Notes under the pieces: model-generated
Databases searched by the model: none
Seen by the model: the letters and a program-made list of their open reading frames with translations, nothing else
Told to the model about the DNA's origin: nothing
Made by a program: the position numbers and the translations under genes
Assembly: GCA_019925105.1 (NCBI GenBank)
Contig: JAHGAU010000014.1
Span: 868,001-932,000 of the forward strand
DNA from: Niebla homalea
Taxonomy: Eukaryota > Ascomycota > Lecanoromycetes > Lecanorales > Ramalinaceae
Direction: 5' to 3'
DNA: 64,000 nucleotides
Shown here: one piece after another, positions 1 to 14,059 of the stretch
Position numbering within the stretch: the first letter of the stretch is position 1
Layout of the letters: each line of letters opens with the position of its first letter

Positions 1-2313
<2,313 letters not shown>

Positions 2314-5300
2314 TTACTCTATGACTAAGTACCTTTGAGTTATTTGCTGCGCCCGGAGCATATCACCGCTTGCAGCCCAATGGCTTTGAAGCGCAAGCGC
2401 TGCCTCGATCACGAAATTGTTGGCAGGGTCGTTGCCATCCTCCCTGCTCACCAGCTCTGCATGCTTCAAACACCTTTCATAGTACGGAACGGACAAGTGC
2501 AATAACCCAATGATATGGTAAGTGCGTCCGACGTTGAATTCAGCCTCTTGTATTTGTGAGACGCAATCTGCGTCTTGTCGACCATGGTAATAAGCTGTCA
2601 AAAATGCGAGGCCCTGCATCAGGATTTGTTGTCGATTTTCCGCTTGACGTTTGAGTGCCCAGTGCACGTACGCAAGCGCCAACGAGAACTTGATGGTTGA
2701 GTTGCAACGATCCAACGCTAGAGCACGTAGAAAGTAGTCTGGGGGTCAATGACTCGTCAGCATCTCGGTCATGTCGAGCTGGCATCTGTATCGTATTTTG
2801 ACCTACTGATGGCATATGGATAACTCCTTCCAGCGTACAGCATATTTCCATACAACATAAGCAATGATATATCCAAAGTTTCCGCCATTATCATGGTCCC
2901 TCCGCTGTCCCTGGTGGTATAAGCAGCTCGGTCTTGAAAGTGACTTTGCGATTGCTCTTCTACCATTAGCGAGAAGTCCATTGCTTTGAGCTGTCGAAGC
3001 ACAAATTTCTGAGACGCGCTGTTATGATACCAGGCATTATCGGTGTCGGCTAGTCGGTGTAACGCTGAGAAAAGGCGGTAGCTGTCTGTCACAAATTGAT
3101 ACTTCATCAGGAACCACCGCGCCACTCCACATGAGCTTCCATCATCATTAGCGTATAGTGCACAAGCTGAGACGGTCATCAGCAGGAAACGTTCACAGAC
3201 AAGAATCATCAACTTACTGAACCAGCAGACTTGGATTGAGAACATGGCATTAGGAGAGTGGTAGAACACATTGCTGCTCTTGAGAATGGTCATGATTTCG
3301 TAGGCTGCCGCGAGACTGCCCGTCTTCGCGAGCTCTAGACTGTACTCAAGTAGGATATTTAACCAATCTTCGAATTGTATTCCCATGTAATGGTCCGGGA
3401 TGGTGATCTGGTCCCCATCGGGGAGGACTGTGAGCGGAGCGTCAGTCTCACGGCTTTGATCCTGTTAAGTGTTTACAGATACACCTACTTAGAGTTGAGT
3501 CTGGTTGGAGTACAAGAGTTTCCTTTTCGCTCTCCCGCCGCTGGGTCAAGGAGCGAGCTTCCCTCGAATACCCGAAGAATTTGCTATGCTTATCCTTGGG
3601 AAAGAAGGCTCTCTCACCTTGAAACGTCCGAAGCAGCAGCTCTGACGCTTCAAGCCATGCGGCTTTGTCCCTTTCCCATGATCCCCGGCGGTCTCGAAGC
3701 TCTTTCCAACGAGCATAGAGCGACTGGATTTCCTTCGGGTGATCCGGCATCATTTTTGGCTCACCTTTCTGTACCGCACCATTCTTGCTAGAGCTAGATG
3801 GAAACAGGGCGCGTAGTGGGCGTAGGTGATCTGTTTGTTGTCCTCGCTTCCTGACTTCGACCTTGTTGGTTCGCGGCTTGTGTCTCTGCTCTGCAGCGAC
3901 AGCAATGCTTTGAGGCTTGTGAGGAATTGTTCTGACATTGTGCGATCCTTTGCCTAGATTCCATAGGGCCACTCGTGCTTCGGTGGAATCCGGATTGGTG
4001 CTAAGAAGTGCAATGTAGCAATCCTCGGCTTCCTGACTAGCGCCTAGGGCTCGATAGCACAGAGCCAGCTCCATGATCATAGTTTCATCCTCATAGGTAG
4101 CCACCTCTTGAAGAGGCTGGTAGAATCGTAAGGCTTCCTCAAAATATTGCCTACCTCGAAGCGCATTGGCAGTCTCGCGGAAGAGGTCAGGAAAGTCAGA
4201 CACTTTGGCCCCGTCGCCTGTTTTCCACGGTTCAAGCCATTCAAAGTGTTTCTAGAAACCAGTAAGTAGTATCTCCATTCAGTCACAGCTCCTTGACTTA
4301 CAATGGCCTCCGCCAAATCGTGCTCTTCCAGGCATAATCTGAACATCCCGAACCGGATGCGAAGTTCGAGAGGAAGGCCTGTCCCGTAAGAACTTGCGTG
4401 AAATTTCCCCTGGACAAATGAGGAGACTTCAACTCGACGAGGATCGTCATGAAGATCCCATTCTCGATCGTCTTGATTGTGACCATCCCAATACGTTTCT
4501 CCGGAGCGGCCAAGTAACCATCGAGACAGACCCTTCAAGTATCGGAGCCCCTCACCGTACCATCCAAGACTATCATACAGCTCAGCCACAATGTTGACAT
4601 CAGACCACGAAAAGGTCATGTTAGAATCGGGCTCCAATTCCTGGAGGTAGGCGACCGTTGCCTTGTAATGCTCCAGCGCCCGGTCAGCAGCCTTCATCTC
4701 GATGTAGACATCTGCAAGATGGCGCAAGACGGTTGTGTCATGTGGGAGATATCTGAGGATGTACTCGTACTCAGAGACGACCTTTCGCTTATAGCCTAGC
4801 TCCCGATTCAACTCAGCTCGCTGAAAACGCGCCTCGACATTATTTTTGTCAACCGAAATAATGCGAGCGTAACAGTAAAGAGCATCCTGCAGTGCTGCAA
4901 CCCTATCCTCACCACCCTGCTGTAAGATCATACTGGCCACCCTCGCCCATGTCTGCGTATCGCGAGGTCTTGTGTGGGCTCCGTTCCAAGCAGCTTTGAG
5001 AGCCTTCTCGGGTTCATGCCGTGCCGTCAAGATCTCTGACAGTAGACTGTGAGCTTGGAACATCTCAGGATTCAATTGCAAGGCTCTGAGTGTGAGTAGC
5101 TCTGCTCTTTCGAGGTCACTCTGTGTGAAAGCTCGAGTTGCATCGGATAAGTATGCTTTGAAGTCCACTCCTGGCTCGATGGGTTTGCGCAGACCCCGTT
5201 TGATACCCCTACCGCCCCTGCCACTCACGCCATATCTGCCTTTGCGTTTTCGGGTAGGGACATGACGTTGAGTATCCATCAATCGTAGGCCCTCGCCTTG

Positions 5301-5748
5301 ACTTTCGAGTGCTTTGGAGTGTCCTCTGACGGCGCTCTGGTGCCGGTGATCCTCGCTCTCTGAGCCGTCATGGGAATCCTCAGTCGAAAAATTCTCCTCA
5401 TCACTAATCCAGGCTTAGGTTTCCTGGAGAGAAGCGCACAGGAGAGTGCCTAGCATACCTTGCAGAAATACCGGAAGAGACATAGTCGGGGTCACAGTCT
5501 GGGTCATCAGGCTGCTCCGTGGGTTGAATGGGGGAGTCAGTGTCCTCCGAAAACGCCGTACTTGACGAAGAGGAGCCATGGCTTTCCGTTCTTCTAGGAA
5601 TAAAAAAGAGCGGTTGCTGGCCTGATAGTGACCTGAAAGCGCCATTTTCTCCAAGCCAAGGGTACGTAGTGGTCCCAGCTGCAGAAGCTGGGTCGGGGTA
5701 CTCATGCGCGGCTTCTGGAGGCCCCTCTTGCAGCGCAGATCGGGACAT
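2314..5748 (-). CDS. tfc4: TFIIIC subunit Tfc4/Sfc4 (TPR protein, 1,052 aa)
   Basis: This is the tetratricopeptide subunit of TFIIIC (GTF3C3 in animals). It binds the A-box side of RNA polymerase III genes and recruits TFIIIB. Exons are 5748-5459, 5403-4302, 4251-3514, 3461-3218, 3166-2807 and 2738-2314. Introns are 50-68 bases and the phases close to 1,053 codons including the stop. The N-terminus is acidic and Ser-rich. A basic stretch follows near residues 145-170 (TRKRKGRYG, GRGGRGIKRG), then TPR-like helices (AELLTLRALQLNPEMFQAHS, ALYCYARIISVDKNNVEARF). The C-terminal blocks IQFEDWLNILLEY, ARWFLMKYQF, LDISLLMLYGN and ALKRQAENRQ are characteristic of the family. Length is normal. The 3513-3462 intron has a weak GTACTC donor and is the least certain junction. 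It is divergent from vts1. Confidence 0.9.
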
Positions 5749-6939
5749 TCACCAAGATTTCCACCGAATCCGATCGAAACAGTAGGTTACTCCTGCTCAG
5801 AAGGGACGCGGACAGTGTCAATGAACTTTGCGTGCGAGGGAAAGATGAAGATGCGTCTCGATCTTGCCACTCAAGGCAAGATGAGCACGTGAGAAGATTA
5901 TTCTATGGGCAGAAATATCGTGGTTGTCGTCTGGGAGGGCACCATCAACAACATACAGTTATGGGCGTATCACTTGCAGCCATAACAACCAACGACAAAA
6001 TGATTGCATAGAAAGTAAGAACCCCTGCTTGCCTATTGCTCACCAAAAGTCCCACAAAGATCTAGCTGAAATTGTTGACCAAGCTCACATCATGCAAGGA
6101 CCTGGGTGTCATGGCTATCCGACTTTTCGAAGTGAGTCAAAAGGCGAATGTCCTGCCAACTCCCAAAAGTGTCACAGATGAACCGTACAGAGCACAGCCC
6201 GAAGTCAAGCGTCCACGGGGAGGAAATTTTAGCGTTATATCCACATAAGAGAGGAGCGAAGTAGGCCCCGGCCCTCGGGTAGCTCAAGAAAGTTAGGTAA
6301 GTATAGTGGCCACCAAAAGTTGGGCGGGATTAAGGCCAAATTCCGGTGGTCTCTCACCCCCAAGCCCGGGTCGTCCAAAGGCACAAGCAGCGCTAGACCT
6401 AATTAGGAACAGTGGTCGCAACGTGTCGTCTAGTCTCGAGCAATCTATTGAGCTTCGAAGGTGGTTCAGCTTCACTCGGTATCCACATACCATGTCATTC
6501 TCATTCTCTCACCCTTCGCTTTCCTCTTATCTGTTAGGATAGTTGCCAGACTCTGTCGTGAATCGACCACGCAGCTGCATGACATAAGCCCCCGCGACAA
6601 CAGTATCTGGGATATTAAACAGCAGAGATCCTAGATCCGCTTTGGAAAAGAGGTCTATGAAGCGGGACCGGCATTTGTGATCGAGTATCGAGAGGTTTTA
6701 CTTCTGTTACTTGATCATCAAGCTTTGGTATCAAGCTTGAGTATCAAAGAACACAGGCGGGTATTCATGACAACCCCCGCCCAAGTCTGACTTGTAACTG
6801 TTTCTTTACCAACCGCGTACACTGACTCTGCCGCCATCTGAGAAATAGTGTTAAACACGGCAGATACCTCTTGGACCTGTTGACCGGACTGACCCTCAAT
6901 TAGCCCTTTTCCACGTGAATCCTGATACGTGAGAAGAAA
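5749..6939. promoter_or_regulatory. divergent promoter region tfc4 / vts1
   Basis: About 1.19 kb lies between the tfc4 start (minus) and the vts1 start (plus). Both promoters and 5' UTRs must be here. I see no coding homology and no clear repeat apart from short AAGCTT-centred palindromic sequence near 6,715-6,745. No specific factor site could be supported. Confidence 0.55.
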
Positions 6940-8861
6940 ATGTCGGGCAACAATATTATCGGAAATCGCAACAGCACCCCTGAGACCTCAAGCTCTACTT
7001 TACGTCCTCCAGCTACGAGGAACCAGGCCCCTGGACATCATCTTCGAGCCTCCGCGGACATGTCAAATTTCAACTCGACGCCGTTGTCCGCCCGACACAT
7101 TCGACCTGCCTCCGAGATGTTATACACACCAGGCCAGTCGCAGCATTTCGATGCCGTAGACAAGGCTGCAGACCAATGGATTGCAGAAATAGATCAGTGC
7201 GAAACCACGCTGGAGGAGATGGCAGGCGCGACTACCGACCAGGATTTCAAGGCTGAATTGACTGCGATAGAAGAATGGTTCAGGGTCCTTAGCGAGGCTG
7301 AAAGAACGGCGTCGCTATATGCTCTGTTGCAACAAGCCACCAAGGTTCAGATCCTGTTCTTCATTCAGACACTCGAGGAGATGTTGCGAAAGCATCCGAT
7401 GCCAGGTATCTTATCTTCTGCAAAAGTTGGCGATCAAGGTGATTTTGCAGCTTCTTTGTGGAGAGTCCTTGTACTAATCGTCGGTCCGGAAGATCGCTTA
7501 GGTGATTCGGCAAGCAAGCTCGAAAGCTCCCGCAATTCTCTTGGACGACCGCTGGCCTCACCAAGCAACAAGAGAAATTCTGGGCTGGACGCCTCCACCA
7601 TCGTTGCGATGTTCCCGGACGCTGCCGCTGCCATAGCAAAAAAGAAGGCCGAGTATACCCAGCATACCGGCAATGCGCCCTCGTCGAATCGCAACAGCGC
7701 TGCGCTTGGGGACAGGTCGTCCTTGGCTGCCCCTGGAATATCAGAGCCTAAAGAGTCTAATAAGGAAAATCTCACACAGCCTTCAACGTCTCCTTGGGGC
7801 CAGAGGTCTGCTGATGGTCGGCCCAAGTCATCTTCCGGCCATCACCCCATGGGTCAATTTAGTCAGCCATCCACCGGCCTACGCTCGCCTCGCCCGCTTC
7901 AACTTTCAGGTGATAGCAACGTGCAAAATCAGAGCATCAGCGTGCCGGATAACTCGAGCAGCCTCCCGATGCTTTCTCCCTATAATCTTGGCAATGCGAG
8001 CTGGGCTTCTATGGCAAACACCCCTATGCAACCTACATTCAACAATACACAAGCCGCTACTCAGGCAGACATGGTAGCAAATGCGACAGCCATGAAGCTT
8101 GCTGCCCTTTCTACCGTCAACAATCGGATCGCACTTGATGATGTCCGCAAATATCGTCGGGCGAGATCGAACGAAGGAGACAACAACTCAGGACAAACGC
8201 CTCTTTCCCCCAACATCCCACAGAATGTGTTTGTTGTGAATGAAAGCGGTCAGTTGATCAACTCGCAGACATTGAACGCTCAGCAATTAGCAGCCATACA
8301 GGCGCAACAGCAGGCGCAATCTGGGTTTGCTTCGCAACGAGGAAGGCCGGAATCCCCTGGTGTGGCAATGCAAGGCAACGGCTTAGGGCCCATGGGCTTT
8401 GCTTCTCCTCAGAACAATGGCTACCTCGCCGCTTTCGAATCTCCCGCCAACATCAATAGTGGTATGGGTGCACTCAGCCTAGGCCAGTACGGCATCGCTC
8501 AAGGAACCAGCCATGAAGGCTACCTGTCTGACCATTCGGAAATACGAGGCAGATCACCGCGGGGCAGAAGAGGGACTTCAAAGCCTCCTGAGGATCCGAC
8601 AGATCCGGCCTTGCTCCAAGATATCCCCAATTGGCTGAGAAGCTTGAGGCTCCACAAATACACGGATAATCTCAAGGAGCTGAAGTGGACAGACCTTGTC
8701 GAGCTTGACGATAGAGGCTTGGAGGACAAAGGGGTGAATGCTCTTGGAGCAAGAAGAAAGATGCTCAAGGTGCGTTTGCTCGGCTCCCTCCAAGGACAGT
8801 GATAACAATTCTGTAGGTTTTCGAGCAGGTCAAGGAAGCAAGAGCGGAGGGGAAGTTATGA
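6940..8861 (+). CDS. vts1: Vts1-like SAM-domain RNA-binding protein (624 aa)
   Basis: Vts1/Smaug proteins bind stem-loops in mRNA through a C-terminal SAM domain and recruit the Ccr4-Not deadenylase, promoting mRNA decay in the cytoplasm. Exon 1 is 6940-8769 and exon 2 is 8817-8861; the 47-base intron starts GTGCGT and ends CTGTAG. Without the splice the frame would end four codons short of the family length and in unrelated residues; with it the tail becomes [18 protein letters not shown], as in relatives. Residues about 72-160 form the conserved N-terminal helical domain ([29 protein letters not shown]). The middle is Ser/Asn/Pro/Gln-rich and probably disordered. The SAM domain is at about 561-615 ([36 protein letters not shown]). 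It is a single-copy housekeeping gene; assignment secure. Confidence 0.94.
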
Positions 8862-10003
8862 TGTCAGTGTTGGCCTCTCTGGTCAGGTTTAGCCCTTGTT
8901 AAAACAGCCATGTTTGAATCGTAAAGACGTGTTTACAAGACGTATGGGGTCGCTATGCATTCACATTAGCTCACATCATTTATGAGAGTCATGATGAATT
9001 TCACCTAATGAGATATGATGGCTTCAATCACGACAACAACACCGTCATATTTAGGTCGGAATCAAGCAAACGAAGAGCGGTACATTGGGTTGTAACTCGG
9101 CAAGTGCTACTCTGTAAGCACAAGGGTGCAGACAAGAGCAAAGATCATGGAGAGGGGATGCCGTTATGCATGAGGAGGTCTTAGTCTGTGCTATGCAAGA
9201 GATTGGCTCGACTTCCAGTATCTCAAGAAAACAATGCCATAGTGAGGAGTCCAAATGCCGTTTCCTGTGGTCTCAAACACCTTGCGCAATGAAGTCGTTC
9301 AATCATCGTAGGATTCCATTCATCATGTGCTTTCACATCATGTATCCTGACAGATCCGATCGCCAGATCCAGATCTGCGATTCGGCAGCTTTCACCATAA
9401 CACTTGTAAATAATTGAATATCCAACAAAGTACTAAAGTGATTTTCGAGGAGTCATAGGCCAATAATCCGTGAGGCCAAAGCCGAAGCAAAAGACAAGCG
9501 TTTAGCGCTCCTAAGAGGCCTCCTATCATACCAGCCGAACCAATCGCTCATGAATCCTCTTCTTGACTAAGGTGCGGTGTAATCCGTACATATGCGAATC
9601 AAGAAATCCCTGTCAAAGCTAAGCAAGGTTGCCGGCGAACCACATGGCATACTGATTACTAACATTGCATCCTGGTTCTAGGCCTTCACTTGGCGCAGAC
9701 TTCAAACCAGACTCCTCCACGTCCAAGTCCAGACCTTTGACCTGGCTAGAGGATCTTGATTATGGTAGGCCAGCGGGACTCGCGCAGCTTCTCCGAGAGT
9801 CTAGATTGGCTCGAAAGGCAACGTGAAGGGCATTACCTTCTGGGCTGCGCTAGATATGCAACGTGGCGACCAGGTCATGTATACGGTATTACCATGGCTT
9901 ATCCATCCATGGAGACGAGGAGATGGCCGCGCCGAAGGTGAAGCTAGTCGTATCGTCCCCTTTCCTCCTTGCAGCAGTTTGTTGGGCGCGCAAAACCTGA
10001 GCA
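8862..10003. other. intergenic spacer between vts1 and the F-box-like gene
   Basis: About 1.1 kb follows vts1. Short open frames occur but none resembles a known family. The missing first exon of the downstream F-box-like gene may lie here, for example near the in-frame ATG at 9923, but a stop at 9998-10000 prevents a simple extension and I could not define a convincing splice. Confidence 0.5.
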
Positions 10004-11169
10004 TTGGAAACACTGTGCAAAGATCTGTGGCCTTTTATTTTGGTCGATACTGCAACCCTTGGAGATGATTTGCCTTGCTTCTTTACGCCCGAAATCCTCA
10101 TCGAGAACCTCCAACAGCTCCCCATCAGATTGTTGCTCAACTTTGGTCTTACTTCAAGGATAAGTCATGCGATCCAGCAGCGCTCCTTGTCAAGATTACG
10201 GCTGGGAGTCTTTCATACCAGACTCGGTCGAATGATCAACCTGATAGAATCCACCAGGGGTCGCAACTCCCTCCACTTTGTTCAAATCATCCTTCCCAAA
10301 AAGGGATCGAAGAATAAGGAATGCATTGTCTACATGCAGAATCGAGAGATTCGTCGCGTCCTAGAGAGATACCAGGGTAGCCTCAGGGACCTCGAAATTG
10401 CCATGTGGGAGTTGCAAGAAGGGAGTGCCCGCTCAGTCGCTCAATTGAATAACCTAAAGCACCTGTCTATCCGTCTGGATCATCCGCACACCCCGCAAAC
10501 CGCAGTTGGCGGTGCGTTCCGGCAAGGCTCACCCGGGTCTATTGTGTGGAACTTTTTAGCCTCCAAGGAAGGCGGACAAAGAGCTCTCGGCCGGCTCGAG
10601 ACCCTAAGACTTGAACGTGTAGGTATGACAGACTACCAACTCCGTGAGATCTTGAAGGGAAACCCAATGATCGACGTCCTGATCTTGCTCAAGTGCTTTA
10701 CTTTGACGTGCGTAGATCCCAAGACGCTATCCATTTGTTGGGTACAGCAGATGGTTTCACTAGATCAGTCAAAAGAGGCCATGCTGACTTGAACGTGTGC
10801 CTAGCCAAGAGACTTTCAAGTTCCTGGCCGCAAGTGAGATCTCTCGACGTCTGAACACGCTTCACTTTACCTTGGCTGACAATGACTTCATTGATGACCG
10901 TATCTTGGAGTACATCGGCAAAATGCCTATGCTAAAGGTCCGTCAGGCACAATCGTCTCTCAGCCCTTTTCCTCCTTCGATATGACATGATCTCTTGGTC
11001 ATGGTGCTGATCGCATTTGTTGCAGTCGCTTTCACTGCACGGGTGTAGTAACATCGACAACAATGTAGCCAAAAAGACAAATGAAGCATGGATGATTCAG
11101 GATTTCACACGGCCCTGTGTGGGCAGCATAGGGGCTGCATACCTCGAGATCGATCCTGATCATTGGTGA
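10004..11169 (+). CDS. F-box / leucine-rich-like hypothetical protein (5' end unresolved)
   Basis: Three exons join in frame: 10004(or earlier)-10707, 10805-10937 and 11026-11169, giving about 326 residues from the first listed base. Introns are 97 bases (GTGCGT..CCTAG) and 88 bases (GTCCGT..TGCAG). Near the N-terminus the stretch PEILIENLQQLPIRLLLNFG followed by LTSRISHAI resembles a fungal F-box (substrate adaptor for SCF ubiquitin ligases). Later segments are leucine-rich-like: LNNLKHLSIRL, LGRLETLRLERVGMTDYQL, LNTLHFTLADND and MLKSLSLHGCSNID. The frame at 10004 opens with TTG behind an upstream stop, and the first in-frame ATG lies after the F-box-like part. An upstream exon is therefore missing, or the gene is degenerate. 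Function beyond a possible ubiquitin adaptor is not supported. Confidence 0.55.
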
Positions 11170-11692
11170 GCAACACCGCGTGCGTGATAGCAGGCTTTGC
11201 TTCGTTATGGTTCCATACTCGACCTTTTTCACACTTTGCTTGGCCTTGTTGCGTCGAGCAAGAGCAATATTAACACATAGAGACTAGTTTTGATAATCTT
11301 GCGACTGCTTCCTCGCAATTTCAAGCCTGCCCATTTTATGATCATGAGGTATCGCAGCGGAAGAACCGGGTGCACTCCAGCCACATACGGAAATCCATCA
11401 TCATCGCCTGGTGATGATGAACCTACGGAGTGATTGCTCGAAAGTAAAAAGTGTCATGGCTTTGAACAATACCAGCCTCTTTTTAGCTTCGCCAGCTTCA
11501 ACTTCTTTCTCCTCTACATCTCCTCTAGTGATTGTCTTGCTGCTCAATATATCCAAGCCACCTTGTCAACCTTATGTACCTGATCTCACAAGCCTTCTGA
11601 TTCGGCTCTACGTACTGCTTCTAAGCTTGCCTATCTTTTCATCGCCCAAGGCTTCTCTGAGCTACTGCTTCCCCTGGGAAAACCCATCCGTT
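11170..11692. other. intergenic spacer, possible 5' leader of the next gene
   Basis: An open frame from 11411 is in phase with the next gene and could extend its N-terminus by 94 residues (rich in Ser, Leu and Pro). I consider it leader rather than protein because its composition differs from the downstream protein and a clean ATG sits at 11693. Nothing else is recognisable here. Confidence 0.45.
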
Positions 11693-13256
11693 ATGGACGC
11701 GCTTCTCGACACGGCCTTGAAACAGGCGCCGGAAATTTTGCATCATCTGTTCGCTCTCAAAGGTACTTATCGGCCAGACTCTAACCATCTACAAAGTTGG
11801 TGAATCTTGCTTACCAGGCTTAGGCTCAAATGAGATACTCATAGCTTTGACTACCGAGGAGAGTAAGGCAGCCTACGTGCTTCGCACAACCGCCGCTGGT
11901 CTGGAGGAAGTCGGTAAGGCCATGGGCTCGAACGTTAGTATAGCCAGTCCTCCTTCGGATGATCGGCTCACCTTGTCACAGATACGCTGTCCACGTCCCT
12001 GCGACATCCAGTATCACATCAATACTTCTCGATGCCAATTTCCTTCTTTCCCTTGTCACATTACGGTGCTCAATTTCGGCCATTTCGAAGACTTGTATCT
12101 TGCCTCGATTGCCACAATCAAGGATTATCTACAACGACTTGATACTCTGATAACAAGCAATTTCAAGCACTCAGATGAAGTCCTTTTCATCTTCCCTAAC
12201 GAACCGTTGCGGGCTCTTGGGCCGATTCGGCTTGGATGGCTCAGAGCCTGCCTGCTGGCTCAGCAAGATCTACTAGAGAGTGATTTCTTTACACGAATGC
12301 TCTCGCGTGCAATCGATTCCCAAGCAGCACATGTTAGTAACGCGAGAACGCCAACTTCGGGGTCATGTGGCAAGGCTTCGAGCAACATCTCAAGCAAAAA
12401 GGCGTTGACAACCCTCAAACCTGTCGAAGAACGAACCCAGCTCTCTTCCGCGGTGGAGGTTCGACAGCAGATCGGACGTTTTGAGACTATCCGTGCCTTC
12501 AGTTGTGGCATGATTTTTGCATTGCTCACAGAGAAGCATGGGCCCATCTGTCCATTGCAGTCTCCAGAAGATACTCGAACGCCGGAGCTTCCCGTGCCAG
12601 GCCCAGAGATCAAGTCTGTACATCCAGGCTCATTCAATCCTTACCGCCTGAATGAGCGAGTCGATAGGCTTGATACTTCGAGGCCACCAGGGTTACCATG
12701 TAGTGGTCACTCAACGGGCCTTCGTGTGCCTATATCCCTAGGCAATCCATCTCGAGAACAGCCATATCAGGATGGCCCTAGCAGCGTGTACAGGCTCCCC
12801 ACATACACTGACAGTTTGAGCTCTTCAATCCCGAGAACGACAGAGAGGACGTATCCTGGGAACCTTGGAGGTAGTGAAGCGCCTCTCGAGTCTATGTCAA
12901 CCAGAAACTGCCCAGATCTGCAAGCTTGCCCTCTTGGTTACACGGATCCCGACGGACCACTGCTGATAGGCAGTCACTCTATGGAAGAGACCCATCGGCT
13001 CGGTGATCACCTGGCAACATCGCAACAAACCCCACTCGGACGAGCATGCATGCCGCGACCTCAAGGCTCGCTCCATTACTACCCTTCCACTACAATTTAC
13101 GACTACGAATCAGGTTTCCTCCCTTTGATCCATCGACGCGTCTTTTCAGGCGAAGAATTGATACGGCCCTTCTCGAAGCTGTGCGACACTCCTCCCCAAG
13201 GCCCTTCCGGCCTCTCGATTATCGGCAGGCGCCTGTTCAACTTTTCACGTCGCTGA
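11693..13256 (+). CDS. unrecognised fungal protein, 502 aa
   Basis: Exon 1 is 11693-11762 and exon 2 is 11818-13256; the 55-base intron (GTACTT..TACCAG) restores a frame reading HHLFALKGLGSNEILIALTT across the junction. Residues 1-180 look like a folded helical domain (DALLDTALKQAPEILHHLF, TIKDYLQRLDTLITSNFKHS, RLGWLRACLLAQQDLLESDF). The rest, about 190-502, is Pro/Ser/Arg-rich, probably disordered, and ends in a basic tail (IIGRRLFNFSRR). No signal peptide or membrane helix is evident. I do not recognise the family and assign no function. A further optional in-frame intron of 48 bases (11934-11981, GTTAGT..CACAG) is possible. It converges on the MFS gene. Confidence 0.6.
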
Positions 13257-14059
13257 GGGACCTCTTCACTCGTACATTCGCTACTTCTTCATGAATCAAT
13301 TACGTCTGTGACAGTGTGAATATGGTGAAATGATGGAGCAAGTCAGAGATGATTTTTCAACATTACAGCACAGATACCTAAAGAGACCTCATCGCCAACG
13401 AAATGGGGGATAGCCACTGCATGGAAGCCTAGCGAGGAGCCGGATTTGAATTCGGCAAGATGGAAGAGTGGGCGTGCTTATGAGCTATGCAGTGTGAGGT
13501 TGCGATTGCATGTAACTTATGGGTTACATGCTCCTAGAATTCGTCTGTTTTCAATTTCCATAGCTTCTAAATGGAAATCACTCTGCATGTGACGCTCGCA
13601 ACGAAAGTTCTTTCACTTTTCACTGCATATTTAACCAGCCTGTGGGTCCGGCTTGGAGCCTCATTGGAGCTAGTCAACTTTATAGAGGCTGGGCCCTGAT
13701 GAAAGAAGTGCATTCCAAGGGTTTGGGCAGAGAAGTATGTGCGATCGCAAACCTTGCCTCACCAGCTTTGCTTGCCGTCAAGATGCATCTCTGAATACCC
13801 AATCTGTATTTTCCCGTGAGTCTCATCCATGCTTTCAGCGAATGGTCAGAAACACGACAATGTCGCCTCGCCATACAGACCGGAGCTTCCTCCTCCTGTT
13901 CGGAGCACTGCGGGGTTGCTGAAAAAGCACCGAGTGGTATGTATCTCTGGTATCTCTGGAGATTGGATCGAGCATAGACCAGGGAATGATGAAGCTGATA
14001 TGGGACAAGTACAGTGCTAAAATGTGACGTCGGTTAAGGTTGCACTGCTCCTTCTACCT
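13257..14059. other. convergent intergenic region with two short inverted repeats
   Basis: About 800 bases lie between convergent stops. Two perfect inverted repeats stand close together: GCATGTAAC (13508-13516) with GTTACATGC (13523-13531), and ATTTCCAT (13554-13561) with ATGGAAAT (13571-13578). They may act as RNA hairpins near a 3' end, or be chance. No gene is recognised. Confidence 0.5.

Noticed and set aside
11411..11692. N-terminal extension of the 502-residue protein from ATG 11411
   Set aside because: In frame, but its Ser/Leu/Pro-rich composition looks like untranslated leader, and a good ATG exists at 11693.
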